Origin: an uncultured Leuconostoc sp.
Lineage (GTDB): Bacteria; Bacillota; Bacilli; Lactobacillales; Lactobacillaceae
DNA: 18,194 nt
Reading direction: 5' to 3'
Assembly: GCF_946222815.1 (NCBI RefSeq)
Contig: NZ_CAMJRK010000021.1
Location: forward strand, 1 to 18,194
A program made the position numbers and the translations under genes. Numbering within the stretch: position 1 is the first letter of the stretch; the number at the start of each line of letters is the position of its first letter. Shown here in pieces: positions 7,155 through 14,366 of the stretch. The notes below the pieces were generated by a model that had not been told where the DNA came from, ran no database searches, and worked only from the letters and a program-made list of their open reading frames with translations.

Positions 7155-8366
7155 ATGAATGACGAAAAATTAATGACACTATTGCATGAATTTGAACAAT
7201 TGGGGGCTACGCTAATGGGCGGGGTCACCCGATGTGTTTATGATGAGAATTGGTCATTAGCGCAAAAAAAATATGTTGCAGTGGCTAAAGATTATGGTCT
7301 GTATTGCTTTTGTGACAAAATGGGGACTATTTATGCCACAACAAGTGATCATATTAGTCATAAGCCAGTTATTTTGACAGGCTCTCACATAGATACGGTG
7401 GTAAATGGGGGTTGGTTAGATGGTATTTACGGTGTTGTGTCTAGTGTGTTAGCTGTTGGACAATTGTTTCAGAAATTTGGGACACCAAAAATACCGTTGT
7501 GTGCTGTTTCTTTTTCTGAAGAAGAGGGCTCACGGTTTGATGCCACCTTTACAGGTTCGCGCTACCTCACACATCAATTGGATGATGCTGTTTTTAATTT
7601 AAAAGATTGCACAGGTACAACGTTTAACCAAGAACGGCAAAATTGCATGACTGAATTAAGACAAGTGTCGCCGATAAGGATACCTGATTTTAAAATTCTG
7701 TCATATATTGAATTGCATATTGAGCAAGGTAATACACTAGATCAATCGCCGGCTAACATTGCTGTCGTAACAGATATTGTTGGGCAGAAACGCCTACTGA
7801 TAACAACAAAAGGTATCAGCAATCACGCCGGAACAACTCAAATGTCAGGACGCGTGGATGCTATGCAAAAAGCAGTTGACCTTATGACTCAAATTTACTC
7901 ATCTTTGGGGTTGATTCAAGAATTGCGATTTACAATGGGAAAAATGACGGTTTTTCCAAACGTCGCCAATGTCATACCAAAGGCAGTCAAAATAGCGTTA
8001 GATATGAGGCACAAAGATCAAACTATCCTGAATCAGGCGTTTGAACAAGTGACCCATCTCATCGCGTCTTTTCAGGCAACCTACCGTTTAACCACTAATG
8101 TGGCAGCAACGCCTATGGATGATGAGTTGCAACAAAAAGTCATCAATAGTATACAACATGAAAAAATGATAGGTGAAGCGTTGTTTTCAGGCGCAGGTCA
8201 TGATGCACAAGTCATAGCAAATAGTAAAGTACCCAGTGTGATGATTTTTGTGCCAAGTCAAAATGGTGTTAGTCATGTGCCACAAGAAAATACGGCGGAG
8301 TCAGACCTTTTAGCAGGTCAGCGTGTGTTACAGAGATTATTATATGACTTAGCCTATTGTAATTGA
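7155..8366 (+). CDS. M20 Zn-dependent amidohydrolase, carbamoylase/allantoate amidohydrolase type
   Basis: 403 residues, normal for the HyuC/AllC/beta-ureidopropionase group. Metal and active-site motifs are intact: GSHIDTV (76-82, H78), DGIYG with D89, SEEEGSRF (121-128), YIELHIEQG (184-192, H188), the dimerisation-domain motif AGTTQMSGRVDA (225-236), NVANVIP, GAGHDAQ (346-352, H349) and GVSHVPQE (371-378). The enzymes cleave N-carbamoyl or N-acyl bonds. The start is 3 bases after the transporter stop, with no good RBS, so it is coupled. Last gene of the TPP-controlled operon. A role in deacylating a pyrimidine or thiazole precursor is plausible but unproved; it differs in type from the YlmB deformylase. 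Confidence 0.88.
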   Translation: MNDEKLMTLLHEFEQLGATLMGGVTRCVYDENWSLAQKKYVAVAKDYGLYCFCDKMGTIYATTSDHISHKPVILTGSHIDTVVNGGWLDGIYGVVSSVLAVGQLFQKFGTPKIPLCAVSFSEEEGSRFDATFTGSRYLTHQLDDAVFNLKDCTGTTFNQERQNCMTELRQVSPIRIPDFKILSYIELHIEQGNTLDQSPANIAVVTDIVGQKRLLITTKGISNHAGTTQMSGRVDAMQKAVDLMTQIYSSLGLIQELRFTMGKMTVFPNVANVIPKAVKIALDMRHKDQTILNQAFEQVTHLIASFQATYRLTTNVAATPMDDELQQKVINSIQHEKMIGEALFSGAGHDAQVIANSKVPSVMIFVPSQNGVSHVPQENTAESDLLAGQRVLQRLLYDLAYCN

Positions 8367-8382
8367 TGTACAGGTTAGAAAA

Positions 8383-8411
8383 TTCACTTCACGAGTGGAC
8401 TTTTTTATTTT
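8383..8411 (+). terminator. Terminator of the thiamin operon
   Basis: TTCACT (8383-8388) pairs with AGTGGA (8394-8399, one G-U), loop of 5, followed by CTTTTTTATTTT. It starts 16 bases after the hydrolase stop. The remaining bases up to the fabI promoter (about 8412-8533) hold nothing I can assign. Confidence 0.75.
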
Positions 8412-8533
8412 GGAAGACGCAGATGCTATCATTAAAGCGAACATCTGAATACACAAGCAGTATGACGGTTGATTCATCAAATGAAAGTGAACGATGCATC
8501 AGTTTAATGACAACAACAGTATCGTTTACGCCG

Positions 8534-8562
8534 TTGACAATTTTATTAAATTAGGTCATACT
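8534..8562 (+). promoter_or_regulatory. fabI promoter
   Basis: TTGACA (8534-8539), a 17-base spacer and CATACT (8557-8562). No FapR- or FabT-like palindrome is evident around it. Confidence 0.6.
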
Positions 8563-8600
8563 TTATATAATAAAATGTAAAATTAAGAGGTGTTCTGACT

Positions 8601-9356
8601 ATGGGTTTTTTAGATAATAAAAAAATTATCGTTATGGGAGTCGCAAACAAAAGTAGTTTAGCTTTTGGTTGTATGCAAGCAATTATTAATCAAGGCGGTC
8701 AAGTTATTTTAACTTATCAAAATGATCGCATGAAGCGTAGTTTAGACCGATTCGTTGATGATTCAGTTTTAAAAGTTGAATGTGATGTGTCTAATCCGGA
8801 AAATATTGAAGCTGCTTTTACAACTATTGTTCAAAAAGTTGGAAAAGTTGATGGGATTGTCCATGCTATTGCCTATGCTGAAAAGAATGATTTAGATAAT
8901 AAAGTTACTGATGGCACACTCGCTAGCTTTTCGTTAGCTCAAAATATCAGTGTCTATTCATTAATCGCAGCTGCTAAGTATGGTCGTGAAATTATGAATG
9001 ACAATAGTTCAATCGTAACCCTTACTTATATGGGATCTGAAAGAGCTATACCTAACTACAATGTTATGGGAATTGCTAAAGCCGGTCTTGAATCAGCGGT
9101 GCGCTACTTGGCACGTGATCTCGCTGATAAAAATATACGCGTTAACGCTATCTCAGCTGGTGCTGTTAAAACATTAGCTGTTACTGGTGTGAAGAGTCAT
9201 AATGATTTAATTAGAATGTCAGATGAACGTACCGTTGATGGTGTTGGCGTGACGATTGAAGAAGTTGGGAATACAGCTGCATTCTTGTTAAGTCCGATTG
9301 CGAGCGGCATAGTTGGTGACACAATATACGTTGATAAAGGGACCCACCTTATTTAA
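8601..9356 (+). CDS. fabI: Enoyl-ACP reductase, NADH type
   Basis: Last reduction step of each fatty acid elongation round in type II synthesis. 251 residues. It has a classic FabI N-terminus (GVANKSSLAFG, 13-23), then LTYMGSERAIPNYNVMGIAKA, with the Y143, Y153 and K160 triad, and INAISAGAVKT-like NIRVNAISAGAVKT near 181-194. RBS aagagg (8585-8590) is 10 bases before the ATG. It stands alone between terminators, not in a fab cluster. The usual 'AFA' motif near residue 92 reads AYA. Confidence 0.95.
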   Translation: MGFLDNKKIIVMGVANKSSLAFGCMQAIINQGGQVILTYQNDRMKRSLDRFVDDSVLKVECDVSNPENIEAAFTTIVQKVGKVDGIVHAIAYAEKNDLDNKVTDGTLASFSLAQNISVYSLIAAAKYGREIMNDNSSIVTLTYMGSERAIPNYNVMGIAKAGLESAVRYLARDLADKNIRVNAISAGAVKTLAVTGVKSHNDLIRMSDERTVDGVGVTIEEVGNTAAFLLSPIASGIVGDTIYVDKGTHLI

Positions 9357-9376
9357 TTTACGCCAGTAATTCAGTA

Positions 9377-9427
9377 GTAAAGCGGACTAATTTACTTCTA
9401 ATGCTTGCGGTTCTCTTGTCGCTTTAC
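9377..9427 (+). repeat. Inverted repeat in the 3' region of fabI
   Basis: GTAAAGCG (9377-9384) and CGCTTTAC (9420-9427) are perfect complements with a 35-base interval. An alternative short hairpin, AGTAAA (9376-9381) with TTTACT (9391-9396), excludes it. It lies just before the terminator at 9438-9486. This could be a structured 3' UTR or part of a small RNA. No ORF of note. Confidence 0.4.
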
Positions 9428-9437
9428 AATTTAATTC

Positions 9438-9486
9438 AAAAAGCATATCATGGGCAAAATTACTTTTACCCATGATATGCTTTTTT
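9438..9486. terminator. Bidirectional terminator between fabI and the YeiH gene
   Basis: A 17-base perfect inverted repeat: 9438-9454 with 9469-9485, loop of 14. T-runs lie at the 3' end on both strands (9481-9486, and the A-run at 9438-9442 read on the minus strand). It serves both convergent genes. Confidence 0.92.
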
Positions 9487-9499
9487 GATGTCACAATAA

Positions 9500-10498
9500 T
9501 TAATTAAATAAAAGATGAATTAAGATGACTGCTAGAATGACCTGCACAGCACCGGTCACTAGTCCGTAAGTTAAGAATTTGCCACCAGATTTTTTAATTG
9601 TGGCAAATTTAAGATTTAAACCAATTCCTGCTAAGTTAACAACACCAGTAAAACTAGAAATGATTTTTGCGCCACTATTAACGAGGTGTGGCAATGACAT
9701 GAAACTGTTCACACAGAGTAAAATCACAAAGGCAATAATGAACCAAGGGATTTTAACGCCTTTACTAGGAGTCGCAATTTGATTATTAGTAGTGTCTTTT
9801 TGCGCCATCTTTGCAAAAATTAAGACAACGACAGTGAGTAAAATGATGCGTAACATTTTAAATAAGGTAGCATAAGTGACGACGGTTGGGTTAATCAAAG
9901 CAGCAGTACCAACAACTTGGCCAACTGACTGTACGACGCCACCAACTAATGCACCGAGTAGTAAATTGTTGTTACCAACTAAGTAAGGCCCAATAACCGG
10001 TAGCACAAGCAATAGTACGACACCAGTTAAGCTAACTGTTGCCACAGCCGTTCGACGTTGATCATCAGTTGCGCCAATTGCAGGTGACACTGATGCAATG
10101 GCGCTTGAGCCACAAACGGCGTTACCAGCACCCATTAACATGGCAGATTGTTTTGACACTTTAAATATACGGCCGCCTAACCAAAGGACAATAACAATTG
10201 TTAGAGTCATTTGAATTAAGATAAATAATAGACCATTAATACCCAATTTTTCTATTGTGCGTAATGTCACTGTTAGGCCCATTAAAGCAATACCGATTTC
10301 AATTGGGAATTTCTCAGCCCATTTTATACCTGGTGCCCATGTTGCACCAGTGAGAACGGTGTTTCCAAGTAATATACCGAGTAACATGGCAATGGCTTCG
10401 GCACCTAAAAATGGTAACCATATCGCTAAAATTTTAGCGACGATTGATAAAATAACGGTAGCAATGATACCGGTTAACATGTTAGCTTTTATTCTCAC
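9500..10498 (-). CDS. YeiH/UPF0324 family putative sulfate/sulfite exporter
   Basis: 332 residues with about ten hydrophobic segments, the usual length of the family. Signatures: EAIAMLLGILLGN (34-46), the Gly/Ser-rich GAGNAVCGSSAIASVSPAI region (about 123-141, the most conserved block) and GALVGGVVQSVGQVVG (near 181-196). The family is annotated as sulfate exporter-like. In enterobacteria yeiH is next to the LysR gene yeiE, linked to sulfite. Here it is likewise divergent from a LysR gene. Promoter on the minus strand: TTTACA (10568 to 10563), 17 bases, TAGCAT (10545 to 10540). RBS aggag just before the ATG. Confidence 0.85.
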   Translation of the reverse strand: MRIKANMLTGIIATVILSIVAKILAIWLPFLGAEAIAMLLGILLGNTVLTGATWAPGIKWAEKFPIEIGIALMGLTVTLRTIEKLGINGLLFILIQMTLTIVIVLWLGGRIFKVSKQSAMLMGAGNAVCGSSAIASVSPAIGATDDQRRTAVATVSLTGVVLLLVLPVIGPYLVGNNNLLLGALVGGVVQSVGQVVGTAALINPTVVTYATLFKMLRIILLTVVVLIFAKMAQKDTTNNQIATPSKGVKIPWFIIAFVILLCVNSFMSLPHLVNSGAKIISSFTGVVNLAGIGLNLKFATIKKSGGKFLTYGLVTGAVQVILAVILIHLLFN

Positions 10499-10539
10499 AA
10501 CTATTCTCCTAAACTACCCAATATTTTTTGTTAATTCTT

Positions 10540-10601
10540 ATGCTACGCGTTTATTTGCTATTTGTAAAATAAATGTTTATAATACATTTAATTAATAAAC
10601 G
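10540..10601. promoter_or_regulatory. Overlapping divergent promoters and operator repeats of yeiH/LysR
   Basis: For the LysR gene: TTGCTA (10555-10560), 17 bases, TATAAT (10578-10583). For the YeiH gene on the minus strand: TTTACA (10568-10563) and TAGCAT (10545-10540), so the two promoters overlap. A perfect inverted repeat CGTTTATT (10548-10555) / AATAAACG (10594-10601) brackets the LysR promoter, with a related inner copy AATAAATG (10568-10575). These are likely LysR sites for autoregulation and control of the exporter. Confidence 0.6.
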
Positions 10602-10616
10602 TAATGGATAGGGCCG

Positions 10617-11447
10617 ATGCTTAAACTAATAAAAACATTTATTGCTGTGTATGAAACAAGATCTTTTTCAAAAGCGGCAGACCAACTTTTTATCTCGCAG
10701 CCCACAGTTAGCGTGCATATCAAACAGTTAGAAGACCAGTTAAATGTCAAATTATTTGATCGTAATGGGCGTATGTTTTTGACACCAACGTTAAATGCGC
10801 GTCGGTTTTATCAACATGCGACACAATTACTCGATGATTGGCAAGAAGCCACATCTAGTTTAGATTTAACAACAGGAAATACGCGTACAAGTATTAGTAT
10901 TGGCGCCTCACAAACGACTGCGACTGTTTTATTACCAAAAATCATAGCACAATTATCAAAATCAGCGCTTAGCAACATGAATTTAAAAGTTGAAATGCAT
11001 AATTCGGAAGAAATCTTGGCTGGGGTATTGAATAAGCAATTTGATTTAGGATTTATTGAAAAACCTATCACAAATGATTTTATTTTACGTCGTACGTTGG
11101 CTAAAGATCAGCTAGTATTAGCAGGCAATCTCGATTCTGACACGTGGCTTGTGAGAGAAAAAGGATCAGGCGTTTACCATTATATGCAACAATATTTCAA
11201 ACAACAAAACATTGTACCAGAACATTTTCTAACGATTACGAATAATGATATCATTGTCAAAATGCTGTCAGAAAATGTTGGAAAATCTATTGTCAGTAGT
11301 CAAACATTGCCAAAAAATGTCTCCTTTAAAAAGTTACCAGCCAGTTTTAATCGTGATTTTTATTTAATTAATCATCAGCACAATAATCGTCCTGAGATTC
11401 AGGATTTTATTATGACGGTAGAAAAAATCGCTAGAACCTTATTGTGA
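10617..11447 (+). CDS. LysR family transcriptional regulator (YeiE/CysB-like context)
   Basis: 276 residues. N-terminal winged HTH (1-60) with the typical ETRSFSKAADQLFISQPTVSVHIKQLE helix pair. The rest (about 88-276) is a periplasmic-binding-like effector domain, with the DLGFIEKPI strand near 145. Start ATG at 10617 has a weak RBS (ggatagg). It is divergent from the YeiH exporter and likely controls it, responding to a sulfur anion by analogy with YeiE. The 3' end overlaps the convergent transporter by 9 bases with no terminator between them. Confidence 0.88.
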   Translation: MLKLIKTFIAVYETRSFSKAADQLFISQPTVSVHIKQLEDQLNVKLFDRNGRMFLTPTLNARRFYQHATQLLDDWQEATSSLDLTTGNTRTSISIGASQTTATVLLPKIIAQLSKSALSNMNLKVEMHNSEEILAGVLNKQFDLGFIEKPITNDFILRRTLAKDQLVLAGNLDSDTWLVREKGSGVYHYMQQYFKQQNIVPEHFLTITNNDIIVKMLSENVGKSIVSSQTLPKNVSFKKLPASFNRDFYLINHQHNNRPEIQDFIMTVEKIARTLL

Positions 11448-12605
11448 GGCTTGTTCACTGATGCCAAAATTAATGATGATGACAGCAATAAGCAATAGTA
11501 CAACAAAAAGGCTAAAGATAAATGTCATACCTGTTTTCATATCTAACAACCAACCAACCAGAAAAGGCCCGATGGTAGCACCAAATCTACCAATAGATTG
11601 AGCTGTTCCCATAGCTGTACCACGAATACTTGTTTGAAATAAACTGGGGGTAAGCGCAATCAAAATTCCCCATGCACCAAGATCAAAGAAAGATAGAAAC
11701 GCGCCAGAGAGCAAGACCATGGGTAAACTAGTGGACAGGATGAAAACTAAACTTGAGGCAATGGTGCCCAGAAGATAAGTGATTAATAATTTTTTGGGAT
11801 TAATCTTTGATAAAAGATGAGCTGCTAAATAGTAACCAGGTAATTGCGCGATACTCATGATTAAGGTATAGCCTATTGAGTTGACAATTGGAAAGCCACG
11901 TAAAACTAACACGCTGGGAAGCCAAAGAAATATGCCATAATAGGTTAGCATGACAATCAACCAAACAATACTGATCATGATAAATGGTCGTTTGTTTTTA
12001 GGGAATAGTAGTTCTTGAAATGGTTGTGTTGTGGGCTTGTTTTTGACTGAGGGATCTGGTGGTAAATGTTTTCTTAACACGAGTGCATAGCTAGCAAAAA
12101 TGACAGTTAGCATGACAGCGACACGCCAACCAAAATGAGGAATGACAAAAAACGCGATTAATGATGCTAGAATCCAACCATAAGCCCAAAAACTGTCACT
12201 CAACACTAACATTTGTGAACGCTTTTTACCGGTATAGCGGTCGGCAATAATGGTTGCTGCAACAGGTAATTCGCCTCCAAGACCAATGCCTGTGACAAAA
12301 CGAATGATTATAAACCAAGTGACATTTGGGGCAAACACAAGTGCTAAATTACTAAGCGAAAATAATATGAGTGTCCCTATTAATACTTTTTTACGGCCAA
12401 ACACATCGGAAAGTCTACCACACAAGAGGGCACCGACCATCATACCAGCAGAAGTAATAGCCGCAACAACACCTAATTGGGTTGCATTTAGTGCCCACTC
12501 TGTTTTTAATAAGGGCATAATAAATGATAATAGTGCTACATCGAGGGCATCAATCATCCAAGCTGTACCAATAATTAATAAGAAACGTTTAGAGTTATCC
12601 ATCAT
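11439..12605 (-). CDS. niaP: NiaP-like MFS transporter, probable niacin uptake
   Basis: 388 residues, about 12 helices. Features of the NiaP/aromatic-acid branch: an Asp-rich TM1 (WMIDALDVALLSF, 16-28), loop 2-3 GRLSDVFGRKK (63-73), GIGLGGELPVA (106-116) and a second-half counterpart near RGTAMGTAQSIGRFG. It lies directly behind an NrtR-type repressor gene in the same direction, and NrtR is known to control niaP in other bacteria, hence the substrate guess. ATGATG start with aggag upstream; either ATG may serve. The gap to nrtR contains a perfect 25-base palindrome. A benzoate- or 4-hydroxybenzoate-type substrate is the main alternative. Confidence 0.75.
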   Translation of the reverse strand: MMDNSKRFLLIIGTAWMIDALDVALLSFIMPLLKTEWALNATQLGVVAAITSAGMMVGALLCGRLSDVFGRKKVLIGTLILFSLSNLALVFAPNVTWFIIIRFVTGIGLGGELPVAATIIADRYTGKKRSQMLVLSDSFWAYGWILASLIAFFVIPHFGWRVAVMLTVIFASYALVLRKHLPPDPSVKNKPTTQPFQELLFPKNKRPFIMISIVWLIVMLTYYGIFLWLPSVLVLRGFPIVNSIGYTLIMSIAQLPGYYLAAHLLSKINPKKLLITYLLGTIASSLVFILSTSLPMVLLSGAFLSFFDLGAWGILIALTPSLFQTSIRGTAMGTAQSIGRFGATIGPFLVGWLLDMKTGMTFIFSLFVVLLLIAVIIINFGISEQASQ

Positions 12606-12621
12606 AAATTCTCCTAATGTT

Positions 12622-12646
12622 AATAAAAGTTTTTTTAACTTTTATT
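12622..12646. promoter_or_regulatory. Candidate NrtR operator upstream of niaP
   Basis: AATAAAAGTT (12622-12631) and AACTTTTATT (12637-12646) form a perfect 10-bp inverted repeat around five bases. It lies 17 bases before the niaP ATG on the minus strand. In the direction of transcription it is not followed by a T-run, so an operator is more likely than a terminator. NrtR sites are palindromes of about 21 bases. Confidence 0.5.
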
Positions 12647-12671
12647 TATTAAAGAGAATTGTACATGAAAT

Positions 12672-13412
12672 TTAATTAATAAGCAACCGATATTGTTTTG
12701 CAGGACGTCCAGGTTTATTCTGAATGCTTGCACCAAGAGGTTGTAACAGGTCTTGATGGTTGCGTAGGAAATTTGAGTTGTCAGGTTCCGTTTTTCCAAA
12801 CACACCAAATACATGACGGGCCATTTTTAAAGTGAAAGATGGTCCGAGAATTAAGAGGATAGTTGGTTGATAATTTAATTTATTCATAATTCTTTTGGTA
12901 GCAACTGTTAAAATCCAATTGTGATCAAAAGCTAAATGTTTGTCGGCCATTTGATTTTTGTGATTAATGTAATCGTCATCAGCTAACGTCGTAAAAACAA
13001 AATCAAGGTTTTTGAAACGAAAAAGACCTGATTTTTGTTTTTGAAGTGTGAACCATTGTGCGTCTGTTGCACCAGGACCGGGGTTCAGAAACGGTTGCTG
13101 TGGCAAAAAGGTCATATAACTTAAAGATAGCGCACGTTCTTCTGGTGAACGTGATGGATCTGTAAAAGTTGCTAACTGTTCGGCATGAACATCTGGTAAG
13201 TCTAGACCGAGTTTTTCTTTGACTAGTCGCAAAGTTGCATCATGAGCACTTTCATTGATGCGTAGCCAAGTTTCAGGCAAGGCCCAAAAATCTTTAAAAG
13301 GGCTGTCAGAACGTTTAATTAATAAAAGTTTGATATCATGTGTTTGAGCATCAAAACTCCAAATGACATTGGTAATTGTGATGAGAGGTTTTTCTAATAA
13401 ATTGTGTGTCAT
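12672..13412 (-). CDS. nrtR: NrtR-type transcriptional regulator (degenerate Nudix domain plus winged helix)
   Basis: 246 residues. N-terminal Nudix-like domain (about 8-145): LLLIKRSDSPFKDFWALPETW, then the Nudix box region 45-70. There the catalytic REuxEE pattern reads RLVKEK (62-67) and the Gly pair is ET (47-48), so hydrolysis is probably lost, as expected of a sensor. The C-terminal winged helix (about 190-246) has FGKTEPDNSNFLR and ends with GRPAKQYRL, the NrtR hallmark 'gRPa.lYr'. Known members sense ADP-ribose and repress NAD genes. RBS aaggcgg precedes the ATG. Likely represses itself and/or niaP. Confidence 0.85.
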   Translation of the reverse strand: MTHNLLEKPLITITNVIWSFDAQTHDIKLLLIKRSDSPFKDFWALPETWLRINESAHDATLRLVKEKLGLDLPDVHAEQLATFTDPSRSPEERALSLSYMTFLPQQPFLNPGPGATDAQWFTLQKQKSGLFRFKNLDFVFTTLADDDYINHKNQMADKHLAFDHNWILTVATKRIMNKLNYQPTILLILGPSFTLKMARHVFGVFGKTEPDNSNFLRNHQDLLQPLGASIQNKPGRPAKQYRLLIN

Positions 13413-13479
13413 GTTTATCCGCCTTGAAACTTAATTATTGATGGTCCTATATGTCATTATTTTAACATGTTTACGATTT

Positions 13480-13510
13480 TTGTATTGTTCGGATAGAAAG
13501 ATGCTACAAT
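13480..13510 (+). promoter_or_regulatory. folT promoter
   Basis: TTGTAT (13480-13485), 19 bases, TACAAT (13505-13510). The -35 is moderate and spacing is long. A start near 13517 lies about 20 bases before the THF riboswitch. Confidence 0.5.
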
Positions 13511-13537
13511 GGGTGAGTCAATATGACAAATAAAAAA

Positions 13538-13693
13538 GGGGTAGATATCTGCGCGTTAAGTGTGAGGGAAACGGAATGTGAGCCTTCAACGAAATAAAAA
13601 ATACCATGTGGTAAAACCATGTTGTAATTTTTTGTGCGATGCAGATATCACATTCACCAATATATGTTTTGCGGTGAGCGCTCCACTCGGAGG
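13538..13693 (+). ncRNA. Tetrahydrofolate (THF, folT-type) riboswitch with extended arm
   Basis: Consensus blocks: GGGGTAGAT (13538-13546), GCGTTAAGTG (13553-13562) and CAACGAA (13588-13594). P2 is a perfect 9-bp helix, GATATCTGC (13544-13552) with GCAGATATC (13641-13649). The loop GAATGT (13574-13579) can pair with ACATTC (13650-13655), the expected pseudoknot. An AT-rich long hairpin (about 13593-13633) fills the third arm. GGGG (13538-13541) can pair with CTCC (13681-13684), which can instead pair with the Shine-Dalgarno GGAG (13689-13692), so control is probably at translation. Confidence 0.88.
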
Positions 13694-13702
13694 TTCAGAA
13701 CT

Positions 13703-14281
13703 ATGGCAGTTCAAAACACAACGCCTGTTAAAGGCACTTGGTCATTACCCAAATTAGACGTGAGTCAATTTGTGGTACTTGCTTTACTTATCGGGCTTCA
13801 TATAGTCTTAGGTAAATTAACTGTTGGTACAAACGTTCTCAAAATTAGTTTTGTGTTTGTGGCAATGTCGTTGATTGCTAAATGGTATGGTCCAATATGG
13901 ACCATGATGATTGCAACTATCCTAGATGTAGTTGGTGCAACAATTATTAATCCAAGCGGTGCATTTTTTCCAGGATTTACCTTATCCGCAATTACAGGTG
14001 GGCTGATCTACGCTTTGTTTTATTACAATCAGTTACATGTCAGTTGGGTTAGAATTCTAATAGCAGTTGGCTTAGTAACGTTCATTGTTAATGCTGGTAT
14101 GAATACATTGTGGCTTTTCATTATGTACTCTCAGGTGCATACATGGGATTCCTTTATCACATTCCTGATGCCGCGCTTGATTAAATCGATTATGATGTAT
14201 CCAATACAAGTTATTGTGACGTATATTTTTTTGAATAATCCAGCAGTCAAACAGGCCACTAAAAAAATTTTTAAACAGTAA
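13703..14281 (+). CDS. folT: Folate ECF transporter substrate-binding S component
   Basis: 192 residues, six hydrophobic segments. FolT-like motifs: LALLIGLHIVLGKL (26-39), LKISFVF (46-52), KWYGPIW (60-66), DVVGATIINPSGAFFPGFTLSA (75-96). It binds folate and needs the shared EcfA/EcfA'/EcfT module, not in this window. Start ATG 13703 with cggagg (13688-13693); an upstream in-frame ATG at 13634 lies inside the riboswitch and is rejected. The THF riboswitch confirms the substrate. Confidence 0.93.
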   Translation: MAVQNTTPVKGTWSLPKLDVSQFVVLALLIGLHIVLGKLTVGTNVLKISFVFVAMSLIAKWYGPIWTMMIATILDVVGATIINPSGAFFPGFTLSAITGGLIYALFYYNQLHVSWVRILIAVGLVTFIVNAGMNTLWLFIMYSQVHTWDSFITFLMPRLIKSIMMYPIQVIVTYIFLNNPAVKQATKKIFKQ

Positions 14282-14288
14282 AAATCAG

Positions 14289-14308
14289 ACAGCTTCGGCT
14301 GTTTTTTG
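14289..14308 (+). terminator. folT terminator
   Basis: ACAGC-TTCG-GCTGT with a UUCG tetraloop followed by six Ts, 8 bases after the folT stop. Confidence 0.85.
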
Positions 14309-14327
14309 TTGCCATTAAAAGGAGATA

Positions 14328-14348
14328 ATGGTAGACCTAAAAAAATGA
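14328..14348 (+). other. Six-codon leader ORF upstream of the DUF805 gene
   Basis: ATG-GTA-GAC-CTA-AAA-AAA-TGA, preceded by aaaaggag (14317-14324), a better Shine-Dalgarno than that of the gene itself. It is in the same frame as the DUF805 start at 14367, separated by TGA and six codons. It is either a translated leader peptide or the trace of a lost N-terminal extension. Confidence 0.35.
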
Positions 14349-14366
14349 TATAGAGGGAATGTCTGT

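Noticed and set aside
8363..8554. A 63-codon open frame just after the hydrolase, overlapping its stop
   Set aside because: It runs through the operon terminator, has no RBS and an unconvincing composition. No family resemblance.
13634..13702. A 23-codon N-terminal extension of folT
   Set aside because: It would be encoded by the THF riboswitch. The ATG at 13703 has the RBS and gives a normal FolT N-terminus.
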